Position numbers and translations under genes: made by a program. Below, piece by piece: positions 43,286-54,359 of a DNA stretch of 64,000 nt; position 1 is the stretch's first letter, and each line of letters opens with the position of its first letter. The notes under the pieces were generated by a model. That model did not search any database. It had not been told where the DNA came from and was given only the letters and a program-made list of their open reading frames with translations. Source of the stretch: Rhodococcus sp. WMMA185 (GTDB taxonomy: Bacteria > Actinomycetota > Actinomycetes > Mycobacteriales > Mycobacteriaceae); the NCBI RefSeq assembly GCF_001767395.1, contig NZ_CP017014.1, positions 2,302,501-2,366,500 of the forward strand. Direction: 5' to 3'.

Positions 43286-43476
43286 CAGGGTTCCTCCACC
43301 TTCGAAACGTCCCTCCTGAGCAGGACGAAGACTGCGGCCAGGCCGCGATCGAGCAGCCACGCCGCTACCCGGCACACCGGCACCATCACCAGCAGCACGA
43401 GGGCAACCTGTGGAACGAACGGAAGCCCGGTGATCCACAGCTCGAAGCCGTCCCACCAACTCGCTATGCGGTCCAC
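43285..43476 (-). CDS. Small conserved membrane protein
   Basis: A 63-residue protein with a Trp-rich amphipathic start (MDRIASWWDGFELW), one or two hydrophobic segments (VALVLLVMVPVCRVAAWLL, LAAVFVLL) and a charged tail. Mycobacteria have a membrane protein of similar size beside the trehalase gene (recalled as Rv2401A). Divergent from the GH15 gene, sharing a promoter region of only about 30 bp. Confidence 0.65.
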   Translation of the reverse strand: MDRIASWWDGFELWITGLPFVPQVALVLLVMVPVCRVAAWLLDRGLAAVFVLLRRDVSKVEEP

Positions 43477-43505
43477 CGGCCCACCTTATCCTCACCCGAC
43501 ACGCC

Positions 43506-45506
43506 TTGGCCGAACAGGTAGACGTCGAGGCGGAAGCGGCAGATGATGAGCAGATGGTGTCCATTGCTGCACACTCCTCTGACAGGGCCCACCGGACCGG
43601 CCATCGCCACCGTTCCTTTCCTCCGATCGACGACTACGCCTTCCTGTCGGATTGCGAAACCACCTGCCTGATTGCCCGCAACGGATCGGTCGAATGGATG
43701 TGCATTCCGCGACCGGACTCCCCCAGCATCTTCGGCGCCGTCCTCGACCGCAGCGCAGGCCATTTCCGGATCGGACCCTACGGGCAGAACGTGCCCTCGG
43801 CCCGGCGTTATCTTCCCGGAGGACTGATCGTCGAAACCACATGGCAGACCGAGACGGGGTGGCTCATCGTGCGCGACGCCCTGGTACTCGGTCCGTGGCA
43901 CAACGTCGAAGAGCGCTCCCATTCCCACCGCCGCACCCCCACCGACTGGGACGCCGAGCATGTCCTGCTGCGCACGGTGAAGTGCGTCAACGGAACCGTC
44001 GAACTCGAAATGAGCTGCGAACCTGCTTTCGACTATCACCGGGGAACTGCGAAATGGGAGTACACCGGCAAGGTCTACGAGGAGGCCACGGCCATCTGCA
44101 GGTCCAGCAGTCCGGACAACCACCCGACCCTGAAGCTGACCACGAACATGCGGATCGGCTTGGAAGGGCGGGAGGCGCGCGCCCGAACTCGGATGGTCGA
44201 AGGTGACGACGTGTTCGTGGCGCTGTCGTGGTCCCACATGCCGGCGCCGCAGACCTTCGACGAAGCCGCCGACAAGATGTGGCAGACGGCGAAGTGCTGG
44301 CGCGAATGGATCACCATCGGCCGATTCCCGGACCACAAATGGCGCGGCCACCTGCAGCGCAGTGCCCTGACGCTCAAGGGGTTGACCTACACTCCAACGG
44401 GCGCACTCCTCGCGGCACCGACGACGTCCCTACCGGAAGCGCCTGGCGGCGAAAGGAACTGGGACTACCGCTACGCTTGGGTTCGCGATTCGACGTTCGC
44501 GCTGTGGGGGCTCTACAGCCTCGGGCTCGACCGAGAGGCCAACAACTTCTTCTCCTTCCTCTACGACGTGTCGACCGCCGATGACGGCCACCACCATCCG
44601 CTTCAGGTGATGTATGGCGCGGGCGGCGAACACACCCTCGAGGAGTCGGAACTGGCCCACCTCTCCGGGTACGACGGAGCCCGACCGGTTCGGATCGGCA
44701 ATGGTGCGTACAACCAGGTCCAGCACGACATCTGGGGAACGATCCTCGATTCGGTCTACCTGCACGTGAGAACTCGGGAACGCGTCCCGGAGACGCTGTG
44801 GCCGATGCTCAAGCGTCAAGTCGAGGAGGCGGCCAAGAATTGGCGGCACCCGGACCGTGGGATCTGGGAAGTACGTGGCGAGCCACAGCACTTCACATCG
44901 TCGAAGATCATGTGCTGGGTGGCTCTCGACCGAGGGGCGAAACTTGCCGAACTCCAGGGTGAGACGAGTTACGCGCAACAGTGGTCCGAACTGGCCGACG
45001 AGATCAAAGAAGATATCCTCGAGCACGGCGTCGACGCCCGCGGGGTACTCACCCAGCGGTACGGCAGCGACGATCTCGACGCGTCCCTGCTCCTCGCCCC
45101 CCTGCTCCGGTTCCTACCCGCCGACGACCCTCGCATCCGCACCACCGTGCTCGCCATCGCGGACGAGTTGACCGAGAACGGACTCGTGCTGCGCTACCGG
45201 GTAGAGACCACCGACGACGGCCTGTCCGGAAAGGAGGGCACCTTCACGATCTGCTCGTTCTGGCTGGTATCGGCTCTCGTCGAGATCGGTGAACTCGACC
45301 GAGCCAAGCAGCTGTGTGATCGGCTCCTAGGATTCGCGAGCCCCCTCGAGCTGTACGCCGAAGAGATCGACTCCGACTCCGGTCGGCACCTCGGCAATTT
45401 CCCTCAGGCGTTCACCCACCTCGCGCTGATCAACGCCGTATTGCACGTCATCCGCGCCGAGGAAGCCGAAGCAGGCACGTTTCAGCCTGCGCACAGCGCC
45501 ATCTGA
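43506..45506 (+). CDS. GH15 family glycoside hydrolase, trehalase-like
   Basis: A 666-residue GH15 enzyme. An N-terminal beta-sandwich domain (DYAFLSDCETTCLIARNGSV) is followed by the (alpha/alpha)6 barrel, with GERNWDYRYAWVRDST, KIMCWVALDRG, EGTFTICSFWLV (candidate catalytic Glu) and the RHLGNFPQAFTH motif. In mycobacteria the enzyme at this locus is a cytosolic trehalase that cleaves trehalose to glucose; glucoamylase is the family alternative. No signal peptide. The TTG start at 43506 has no clear ribosome site; ATG 43554 is possible. Confidence 0.88.
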   Translation: MAEQVDVEAEAADDEQMVSIAAHSSDRAHRTGHRHRSFPPIDDYAFLSDCETTCLIARNGSVEWMCIPRPDSPSIFGAVLDRSAGHFRIGPYGQNVPSARRYLPGGLIVETTWQTETGWLIVRDALVLGPWHNVEERSHSHRRTPTDWDAEHVLLRTVKCVNGTVELEMSCEPAFDYHRGTAKWEYTGKVYEEATAICRSSSPDNHPTLKLTTNMRIGLEGREARARTRMVEGDDVFVALSWSHMPAPQTFDEAADKMWQTAKCWREWITIGRFPDHKWRGHLQRSALTLKGLTYTPTGALLAAPTTSLPEAPGGERNWDYRYAWVRDSTFALWGLYSLGLDREANNFFSFLYDVSTADDGHHHPLQVMYGAGGEHTLEESELAHLSGYDGARPVRIGNGAYNQVQHDIWGTILDSVYLHVRTRERVPETLWPMLKRQVEEAAKNWRHPDRGIWEVRGEPQHFTSSKIMCWVALDRGAKLAELQGETSYAQQWSELADEIKEDILEHGVDARGVLTQRYGSDDLDASLLLAPLLRFLPADDPRIRTTVLAIADELTENGLVLRYRVETTDDGLSGKEGTFTICSFWLVSALVEIGELDRAKQLCDRLLGFASPLELYAEEIDSDSGRHLGNFPQAFTHLALINAVLHVIRAEEAEAGTFQPAHSAI

Positions 45507-45546
45507 TCAACGCTGGGTCAACTGTTGCCGTGGTGGTTCGCGCGGA

Positions 45547-46494
45547 CTAGTCGACGAAGCGGCGCAACAACCGTTCCGCGTCGGCCGCGATCTGCCGAAC
45601 CACCACACCGGCCGGCCGCTCCGACGCGACGAGGCCCGCAGCCTCTCCGGCGTACACGACACCGAGGTCAGGATTGCCGGGGTCGTACGCGGCGACGAGT
45701 TCCTCCTCGGGTGCGTCGCTGCCGTGCCAGCGCGAGGTGAACTCGTTGCTCAGTGCCCGTCCACCCCATCGCTGTGGCCACGGTTGTCTTCGCGCCTGAT
45801 CGAACACCGAGGTGTATACGGTGTCGGTGCTTTGAGCGGCCACGACCCTGCTCCGGGCATACTCGGGTCCGATCGTCTCGGGACTGGCCAGGAGAGCAGT
45901 CCCGATCATCGCACCCTCGGCGCCTGCGGCGAGAACGGCTGCGAGACCTCGTCCCGTCGCAATGCCACCGGCCGCCACCACCGGAAGCTCGGTGGCTTCG
46001 AGAACCTCCTGAAGCAGTGGCAACGTTGCGATCTTTCCGGTGTGTCCACCGGCTTCGCCGCCCTGGGCAATAACGAAGTCGACCCCCGCCGCTTCGACCA
46101 CGCGCAAATCCTCGACCGTGTTCACCTGCGACCCGACGAGGGCGCCGGTGTCACGGACCCGGTCGACGAACGGTGCGGGATCACCGAACGAGAGCAACAC
46201 GACCCGCGGGATCTGCGCCAGCGCCGCGTCGAGAAGAGCGTCGTTGTCGGTGAGCGACCACGTCATGAGCCCGATGCCGAGATCGCTTCCGCCGATTCTC
46301 CGGGCTGTCGCCGTCTCGTCGGTGATCCACTCCGGGCTCGCGTATCGTGCGGCACCGAGTAATCCCAGTCCGCCCGCCTTCGTCACCTCTCCGACGAGGG
46401 TGCCGCCCGCGCGCCCGCCCATCGGTGCCCCGAGGATCGGCACCGTGAGTCCGAGTGTCCGCGTGAGCCATGTCTCCAAAGCCACCTGCCGCAC
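45547..46494 (-). CDS. Nitronate monooxygenase-like flavoprotein
   Basis: A 315-residue TIM-barrel FMN protein. Family motifs: PILGAPMGGRAGG at the start, IAQGGEAGGHTG in the middle and VVAAGGIATGRGLAAVLAAGAEGAMIGTA for phosphate binding. Homologues oxidise propionate-3-nitronate or act as FMN-dependent enoyl reductases, so the substrate is open. Convergent with the trehalase gene, upstream of lepA's stop on the same strand. Confidence 0.88.
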   Translation of the reverse strand: MRQVALETWLTRTLGLTVPILGAPMGGRAGGTLVGEVTKAGGLGLLGAARYASPEWITDETATARRIGGSDLGIGLMTWSLTDNDALLDAALAQIPRVVLLSFGDPAPFVDRVRDTGALVGSQVNTVEDLRVVEAAGVDFVIAQGGEAGGHTGKIATLPLLQEVLEATELPVVAAGGIATGRGLAAVLAAGAEGAMIGTALLASPETIGPEYARSRVVAAQSTDTVYTSVFDQARRQPWPQRWGGRALSNEFTSRWHGSDAPEEELVAAYDPGNPDLGVVYAGEAAGLVASERPAGVVVRQIAADAERLLRRFVD

Positions 46495-46553
46495 CTACTT
46501 TCAGTCAGAGCGATCGGAGAGAAGCGGGATTTCGGGGACCGCCACCAGTGGCG

Positions 46554-48395
<1,842 letters not shown>

Positions 48396-48536
48396 GGGGA
48401 ACCCCTAACCTGGACCGGCACCGGCCCGGGCCGGGCCGCTGTCACCGCTCAGGATATCCAATTCGCGGACCCGACCCCGCCCAGTACCCCCGCCTGCCCG
48501 CAATCCTTTGGTCGCGATGGCATAGACCACATGCCA

Positions 48537-49502
48537 TCAGCGGCGCGGCAGCGCTCGCAAGGGTTCGCTGAGTTCGTTGGAGAAGAACTCGAAGAACGCA
48601 TCCACGTCCAAACCGGCGTTCATCAGTGTCAGATGATCGATGCCGGCATCGACGTGAGCGCGCGCAGCCTCGAGGTGCTGCTCGGCATCCGGCCCGCATG
48701 TTATCGCCTCACGGACATCGTCGAGGCTGACGGAGGACAGTACTTCCTCGAAGTCAGCCGTGTTCTTCCTTTCCGCCAGGACATTCCATCCCAGTAGGCC
48801 GAACCTCAGCATTCGGTGCGCTATTTCGACCGCGGTGTGCTCGTCCCGCGCCCACGACAACGGCAACGATGCATACTTCGGCCCGGATCCACCGGCCTTC
48901 GCGTAGCCCTCCAGTAGTTCGGGGTTCGGCCCGGCCATGAAGAGACCGTCGCCGAGTTCCGCGGCGAGTGCGACGGATGCCGGACCGCCGACCGCCACCG
49001 CGATCGTGGGAAGCACATCGGGAAGGTCGTAGACGCGCGCCTCGTCGAGGGTGAGGTGCTTGCCCTCATAGGACTGATATCCACCAGACCACAACAGGCG
49101 GATGATCTCGATGGATTCGCGCAACATCTGATGCCGGACGCGCACCGGCGGCCAGTCACCACCGACCACGTGCTCGTTGAGCCGTTCCCCGGACCCGACC
49201 CCCAGAGTGAAGCGGCCCTCACTGAGGATCGCCGTGGTCGCCGCAGCCTGCGCGATGATCGCGGGGTGAATACGGAACGAGGGACAGGTGACGCCTGTGA
49301 CCAGACCGATCGTGTTCGTTTTCGCGGCCGCAGCGCCCAGCATCGCCCACACGAACCCCGAATGTCCTTGGCTGTACAGCCAAGGATGATAGTGGTCGCT
49401 CAGCTCCACGAAATCGAAGCCGGCTCGCTCCGCCTCAACCGCCTGTCGAACGATCTCACTCGGATCGAAGGCTTCGGTCACCAACTTGAATCCGACATGC
49501 AT
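48537..49502 (-). CDS. LLM-class F420-dependent oxidoreductase (paralogue 1)
   Basis: A 321-residue luciferase-like barrel. The opening MHVGFKLVTEAFDPSEIVRQ, the SDHYHPWLYSQGHSGFVW block and the LGVGSGERLNEHVVGG motif match the G6PDH-related F420 oxidoreductases of this class (TIGR03557-type pattern, recalled). Substrate unknown. AGGAG precedes ATG 49502. A clear paralogue of the same length lies at 56145-57110. Confidence 0.88.
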   Translation of the reverse strand: MHVGFKLVTEAFDPSEIVRQAVEAERAGFDFVELSDHYHPWLYSQGHSGFVWAMLGAAAAKTNTIGLVTGVTCPSFRIHPAIIAQAAATTAILSEGRFTLGVGSGERLNEHVVGGDWPPVRVRHQMLRESIEIIRLLWSGGYQSYEGKHLTLDEARVYDLPDVLPTIAVAVGGPASVALAAELGDGLFMAGPNPELLEGYAKAGGSGPKYASLPLSWARDEHTAVEIAHRMLRFGLLGWNVLAERKNTADFEEVLSSVSLDDVREAITCGPDAEQHLEAARAHVDAGIDHLTLMNAGLDVDAFFEFFSNELSEPLRALPRR

Positions 49503-49648
49503 GGTTCACTCCTCTCGACACGCTCCCGGAAGCGTTCCCCGAATAGAGCGATTTCACACTCGAGGAGGCCAGGGGCGTCGCCACTCCCGGAATGCCGGGT
49601 GCTGCGACGACCACTGGACACCTGTGCCGAGTAGGGATGATTCGGCGT

Positions 49649-50524
49649 TCAGTACCCCAATTCGTCCGCGATCATTTCTGCGATGGCCTGCATACCCCGC
49701 TCGTTGAAGTGGGCCGGCTGGGCCTCCGAGGTCGGGATCAGGCCCTCGAACCACTTGTCCTCGGGTGCGGCGCACGGATCGTGTTCGCCGTCGACGGTGG
49801 CCTTCCCGATATCGATGTAGTGCGCGCCGTACTTCTGCGCCGCATCGACATACACCTGATTGAATCGCTCGAAGTAGGTGACAAGCCACTGTGCGTCGGC
49901 ATCGGAGTACGGAATCGACGGCCAGCAACCGCGATTGCCCACGGCCCCGCCGTGCCCGACGATCACGATCTCGGCGTTCGGCGCCTTCTCCGCAATCGCC
50001 CCGATCACCCGATCCACCTCGGGCGCCACCTTCGCGATGCCGTCGACCGCCTTCTGTTCGACGTCAGGGTTGTTCCGGCAGTTGCGATCGCCATCCGGGG
50101 TCAAGGATGCACAACTCTCTCGGGTGATCACGACGTGATTCGATTCCACCCCACCGATGCTGATCGTGACGAGGTCGGTCTCCGGCCGCAAGGCCTCCAA
50201 CTGTGGAGGCGCAACCGTGGGACCCACCCGCTGCGGAGTGTCGATGACGTTCTCGACCTGCGCGGCGATGCACGAGACATCGGTGAAAGTTTCGGCGTCG
50301 ATGATCCGGGCCAGCTTGGAACCATAGTTCTGGTCCGAGCGCATGCAGAAGTCGGTATGCGAGGGCGTATTGATGAACGGTCCGGCCGCTCGTGAATCAC
50401 CAAGGGCTACATAGTCGAGCCCGTCGCTCCGGTTGTCCGCGCCGGCACCGCCGGTCATCGCCACCGTCGACGCCACCACAGTGCAGACGACCACCGCTCC
50501 CCGCGCCCACCATGAACTCGTCAT
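49649..50524 (-). CDS. Secreted SGNH hydrolase (paralogue 1)
   Basis: About 291 residues with a signal peptide (WWARGAVVVCTVVASTVAMTGGAGA) and the SGNH/GDSL-like lipase fold: block I YVALGDSRAAG with the nucleophile Ser, SIGGVESNH in the place of the usual GGND block, and a C-terminal PAHFNERG block with the catalytic His. Several Cys suggest disulfides in the exported protein. ATG 50524 gives a normal signal peptide; ATG 50599 has a better ribosome site but a long acidic n-region. Close paralogue at 51223-52104. Confidence 0.83.
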   Translation of the reverse strand: MTSSWWARGAVVVCTVVASTVAMTGGAGADNRSDGLDYVALGDSRAAGPFINTPSHTDFCMRSDQNYGSKLARIIDAETFTDVSCIAAQVENVIDTPQRVGPTVAPPQLEALRPETDLVTISIGGVESNHVVITRESCASLTPDGDRNCRNNPDVEQKAVDGIAKVAPEVDRVIGAIAEKAPNAEIVIVGHGGAVGNRGCWPSIPYSDADAQWLVTYFERFNQVYVDAAQKYGAHYIDIGKATVDGEHDPCAAPEDKWFEGLIPTSEAQPAHFNERGMQAIAEMIADELGY

Positions 50525-50622
50525 CCCCGTACCCGATCTCTTCAACGAACTTCCGCCCCCTTCGGCGATTGCGCCACGTAGCGGCACATCAGATTCCATT
50601 TCGCGCCTACTAAACTCGCCAT

Positions 50623-51186
50623 ATGGCAAGCACGTGGAGCGGCTTCTCACGAACAATCGGCCGAATCGTACGGGACCGGGGCCCCGAGTTGCTCCAGCGG
50701 CTACAGAAGTCCGATGCACTCGACCGTGTGGCCGGTGTCCTCACCGGCTCGAGGGCCGCCGCGCCGCAGTCCACCCCCGGCCGTCCGGTCAGCTCGAACG
50801 CCTCGCCGACCGCCCAGAGGGCCCGGAAGGTCGAATATGCCCCCGATCTCGACGGTCGCGCCGATCCCGGTGAGATCGTCTGGACCTGGACCACATACGA
50901 GGAAGACCCGAGTCAGGGCAAAGACCGCCCCGTCCTCGTCGTCGGGCGCGACGGCGACATACTGCTCGGGCTGATGCTGTCCTCGCAAAGCCGACGCGAC
51001 GGCGATCGGGACTGGATCGCAATCGGCTCGGGCTCGTGGGACTCACAAGGCCGTCCGAGCTGGATCCGCCTCGACCGCGTGCTCGACGTGCCCGAGGAAG
51101 GGATTCGCCGCGAGGGAGCGATCTTGGATAGGGACAAGTTCGAGGCTGTCGCAAAACGCCTTCGGGCGGACTTCAGTTGGCGATGA
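50623..51186 (+). CDS. PemK/MazF-fold protein with N-terminal extension
   Basis: A 187-residue protein. The first 75 residues are basic and low in complexity (WSGFSRTIGRIVRDRGPELL); the rest is a PemK/MazF-type barrel (DPGEIVWTWTTYEEDPSQGK, DRPVLVVGRDGDILLGLMLS, SWIRLDRVLDVPEEGI). No antitoxin gene is adjacent, and mycobacteria keep a similar protein near lepA as a conserved housekeeping-like gene, so a free-standing toxin is doubtful. It lies between, and in opposite direction to, the two SGNH hydrolase paralogues. Confidence 0.8.
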   Translation: MASTWSGFSRTIGRIVRDRGPELLQRLQKSDALDRVAGVLTGSRAAAPQSTPGRPVSSNASPTAQRARKVEYAPDLDGRADPGEIVWTWTTYEEDPSQGKDRPVLVVGRDGDILLGLMLSSQSRRDGDRDWIAIGSGSWDSQGRPSWIRLDRVLDVPEEGIRREGAILDRDKFEAVAKRLRADFSWR

Positions 51187-51222
51187 GCCCCGATATCCGA
51201 AGTCCCTTACGGGCCGGCATTC

Positions 51223-52104
51223 TCAGCGGGAGCCCAGATCTTCGGCGATCATGTCGGCGATCGCGGTCATCGCGAGCTCATTGGGATGGGCCGGCTCTGC
51301 CGGGGACTGTGGGAGTAGTCCCTCGAACCAACGCTCTCCGAGGGGCGCGCAGGCGTCGTGTCCGCCTGCCACAGCCGACGTCGCGATGTCGATGTAGTGA
51401 ACCCCATACTGTTCCGCCGCATCGACGTAGATCTGATTGAAACGTTCGAAATACCCGTTCAACCAGACCGCGTCCGCATCCGACACCGGGATGTTGGGCC
51501 AGCATCCGCTCAATCCGACGGAACCGCCGTGGCCGATGACGTAGACCTCCGCCTGCGGGGCTTTCTCGACAATGGCAGCCACCACGGCATCGACCTGAGG
51601 AGCCATCCGCTCGATACCCTCGACCGCAAGTTGCTCCGCCAGCGGATTGTCCCGACAGCGGGCATCGGCGCCGGGGTTGATCGCCCCACAGAGCAGCGAT
51701 ACCGGCAGGTGGTTGGAACCGCCCCCACCGATGCTCAGCGTCACGAGGTCGGTGTCCGTGCTGAGGAACTCGATCTGCGGCGGAGCTATGCGTGTCCCGA
51801 CGAATTGCGGGGTGTCGATCACATGGCTCGGCTTCGCCGCCGAACAGGTGACGTCCGTGAAGCTGGTGACGCCGATCCGGGCCGCCAGTTTGGCCGGGTA
51901 GTTCACCTCCGGCGAGCGGAGGCAAAGATCCTGGTGAGTAGAGGGGTCAATGAGAGGCCCGGAAGCCCTCGAGTCACCCAATGCCACGTAGTTCAGACTG
52001 TCCTGCGACGCGTCCTCCTCTGCCGAGGCGGTCACGGGTAGCGCCGTGAGTGCGAGAACCGCACATGCCAAAATCCCGGCCCGAAGGCCCCTTCTCGTCG
52101 ACAC
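51223..52104 (-). CDS. Secreted SGNH hydrolase (paralogue 2)
   Basis: A 293-residue exported hydrolase: signal peptide (ILACAVLALTALPVTASA), block I YVALGDSRASG, SIGGGGSNH, GHGGSVGLSGCWPNIP and the C-terminal PAHPNELAM block with catalytic His. It matches the first paralogue along its full length, including the Cys positions. Substrate unknown; envelope esters are plausible for a secreted rhodococcal SGNH enzyme (inference). Confidence 0.85.
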   Translation of the reverse strand: MSTRRGLRAGILACAVLALTALPVTASAEEDASQDSLNYVALGDSRASGPLIDPSTHQDLCLRSPEVNYPAKLAARIGVTSFTDVTCSAAKPSHVIDTPQFVGTRIAPPQIEFLSTDTDLVTLSIGGGGSNHLPVSLLCGAINPGADARCRDNPLAEQLAVEGIERMAPQVDAVVAAIVEKAPQAEVYVIGHGGSVGLSGCWPNIPVSDADAVWLNGYFERFNQIYVDAAEQYGVHYIDIATSAVAGGHDACAPLGERWFEGLLPQSPAEPAHPNELAMTAIADMIAEDLGSR

Positions 52105-52165
52105 CCGTGTCCCCTGCCCGCTCGGTTTTGGACGTAACGGGCCGGAATGGTACTACCAGGATCGG

Positions 52166-52939
52166 TCAACTCTGCAGTCGGTCGTCGCGAGCGAACAGTG
52201 ATCGGTATACCAGTGCACCCACCACGCCGCCGATCAGCGGAAACACGATGAACAGCCACAACTGGGGCAGCGCACCATTCTGGTAAGGCGCGACAGCGAG
52301 ACTGCGAACCGGGTTCACGGACGTGTTGTCGATCGGGATGGACGCGAGGTTGATCACAGCGAGCGCGAATCCGATCGAGACGCCGGCGAGGGCCACACTC
52401 GAGATCCGGTCGGTCGATGCGAGGATCACGAACACCAATATCGCGGTGAACACGATCTCGACGGTCATCGCCGCACCGATGCCGTATCCGTGTGTAATAG
52501 TCCCGCCGAGCGGCCCTTCGGTGGCGGACGGGCTGTGCTCACCCCAGCCATTGGCTGCCAGACCGTCCTCGGCTCGGTCATAAGACGGAAGGCTTTGTGC
52601 GATAAGGTAAATCACGGCACCTGCGACAAGGCCACCGAGGACTTGCGCAGCAATGTACACGCTCGCCTTTGCCACGGACAACCGACCGAGAACGAACTGC
52701 CCGACGGTGACGGCAGGGTTGACATGACAGCCCGATATCGAACCGATCGAGTAGACGAGGAAAGCAAGCGTCAGTCCGAATGCCATTGCCACACCGAGGT
52801 TCCCGACCTTGTCCCCCGCGAATACGGCGGTACCCACAGCAGAGAAAACCAGGATGAACGTGCCGATCGCCTCGGCGCCGAAAATCTCGAGATCCGAGAC
52901 GGGTTCGACTTCTGCGTATTCCTTCGAGGTTGGAGACAT
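52166..52939 (-). CDS. MIP-family aquaporin
   Basis: A 257-residue channel with six helices and two re-entrant loops. The first loop is canonical (GCHVNPAVT). The second reads NTSVNPVRS, with NPV in place of NPA; the conserved Arg after it is kept. Long polar loop near residues 125-150. Overall it resembles AqpZ-type water channels. ATG 52939 has AAGGTGGG upstream; ATG 52954 is five codons earlier. Confidence 0.88.
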   Translation of the reverse strand: MSPTSKEYAEVEPVSDLEIFGAEAIGTFILVFSAVGTAVFAGDKVGNLGVAMAFGLTLAFLVYSIGSISGCHVNPAVTVGQFVLGRLSVAKASVYIAAQVLGGLVAGAVIYLIAQSLPSYDRAEDGLAANGWGEHSPSATEGPLGGTITHGYGIGAAMTVEIVFTAILVFVILASTDRISSVALAGVSIGFALAVINLASIPIDNTSVNPVRSLAVAPYQNGALPQLWLFIVFPLIGGVVGALVYRSLFARDDRLQS

Positions 52940-53235
52940 TGAACCCACCTTCATCGAAATGGATTGTCAGTCTTGCTCGAAACAGTCCTTTCAGTGACTT
53001 TACGCACGCCGTGAGATCCCCACAACACATTCCATGCAGGCATCGACATCCTCAGGTGCAAATCGTTATAAGAAGGGTCCGTTCATTCTTCGCATCGGGA
53101 AGGACCGATCCCGTCCAGCTCTCGACCCCTAATTCGTCGAGCAAGCGCACCGGCAGCTCGAGCGGGCACTCCAGTGCGCCGCGACATCGGTGATCAACGC
53201 AGCGCGCGATTCCCGACAGGTTGCAAGTTGACCGA
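52940..53235. other. Intergenic region with possible gene remnant
   Basis: About 300 bp between the aquaporin promoter side and the NmrA-like stop. On the minus strand 53052-53180 reads an uninterrupted protein-like stretch ending in ELPVRLLDELGVESWTGSVL and PDAKNERTLLITICT, but it has no start of its own and overlaps the NmrA gene upstream. It may be the tail of a lost gene. No other feature seen. Confidence 0.35.
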
Positions 53236-54108
53236 TCAGCCGAGGCTCTCGTTGCGTTGCAACCAGCCGGCAAGGTCTTCGACATCGGGATCCAATTCCC
53301 GGGTACGGCCGAAGTCGGCGCGGTGGGCCGGGAGCTTGCTGAGCCAGCGGAACATGATCTTCATGTCCTCGTCGTCGCCGAACATCTGCGGCGGGGCCGG
53401 GACGGCCTCGACGGCAACACCGAGCCGTTGCCCAACCAGGTTCGCGATCTGCTCCGCGGTCAGCTCATCACCAGCGATTTCGATCGGGGCGGTGTCGGGG
53501 TCGGAAGCGGCCAGCAGAGCGGCAGCAACCCGACCGATATCGCGCACGGACACCATCTGGAGGGGGACATCTGCTGGTATGGGGATACCGACCGTTGCCC
53601 GGTCGCCATTGCGGACGATCATGTAGGTCAGATTCTCCATGAAGAACGTCGGGCGGACGATGTTGAGCGGCACCAGTCCGGCCAGGTACTCCTCCACCCG
53701 CGCCTTGCTCTCGAAATGCGGTATGCCCGTGTGGCGTTCGGCGCCACCAACCGAGCTGTAGACCAGAAAAGGTAGCTGCACAGCGCGTGCGGCATCACCG
53801 ATGGTCTTTCCGTGTACGGTTTCGCCGTTGGGCCCGGCGGGGCCGTCGATGGTCGTCATGGCAAATGCCGCTGCAGCCCCTTCGAACGCCCGCCTCACAG
53901 AGGGCTGGTCGTCGAGGTCGGCGGCCACGACATGCACCCCGCGGTGGGCAAGCGCTCGAGCAGCAGGGCTCTCGACGTTCCGGGTAAGCGCACGGACGGG
54001 GATCCGCCGTTCGAGGAGCGCATCGACTGTGGCCGACCCCTGTTGCCCGGTAGCGCCGATCACGGCGACAGGCGCCCGCTCTGGCTCGGTGCGGTCCCAC
54101 TTGCTCAC
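53236..54108 (-). CDS. NmrA-like NAD(P)-binding protein
   Basis: A 290-residue atypical short-chain dehydrogenase. The dinucleotide motif VAVIGATGQQGSA opens the protein, followed by VRALTRNVES and PFLVYSSVGGAERHTG. The usual YxxxK catalytic pair is not evident, which suggests a redox-sensing or NAD(P)H:quinone-reductase-like role rather than a classical dehydrogenase. GTG 54108 is 9 nt after GGGAGG; upstream in-frame codons to 54273 have no support. Confidence 0.88.
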   Translation of the reverse strand: MSKWDRTEPERAPVAVIGATGQQGSATVDALLERRIPVRALTRNVESPAARALAHRGVHVVAADLDDQPSVRRAFEGAAAAFAMTTIDGPAGPNGETVHGKTIGDAARAVQLPFLVYSSVGGAERHTGIPHFESKARVEEYLAGLVPLNIVRPTFFMENLTYMIVRNGDRATVGIPIPADVPLQMVSVRDIGRVAAALLAASDPDTAPIEIAGDELTAEQIANLVGQRLGVAVEAVPAPPQMFGDDEDMKIMFRWLSKLPAHRADFGRTRELDPDVEDLAGWLQRNESLG

Positions 54109-54359
54109 CGGTATCACCCTCCCCCTTCGCGTCACCACCCTATCCACTGCGCTCGATCTCCCACCGGTTATCCACGGTCCTGTGATCTGTCCGGAATCGT
54201 GATTGTGGCGACGTGACCGCACGAAGGGCACATCAGAAGCCCACGCAATCGGCACAGGTTTGGGATCAGCCACCCATCACTGGTAATCTCATCTGTCGGT
54301 GCATACGTGTGCGCCCATAATCTTCTCTACAAGCAGATCGAGACGACAGGATTTTAGGC

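Noticed and set aside
50623-51186. MazF-like protein as a toxin-antitoxin system
   Set aside because: No small antitoxin ORF is adjacent on either side in the same direction, and the long N-terminal extension is unlike free toxins.
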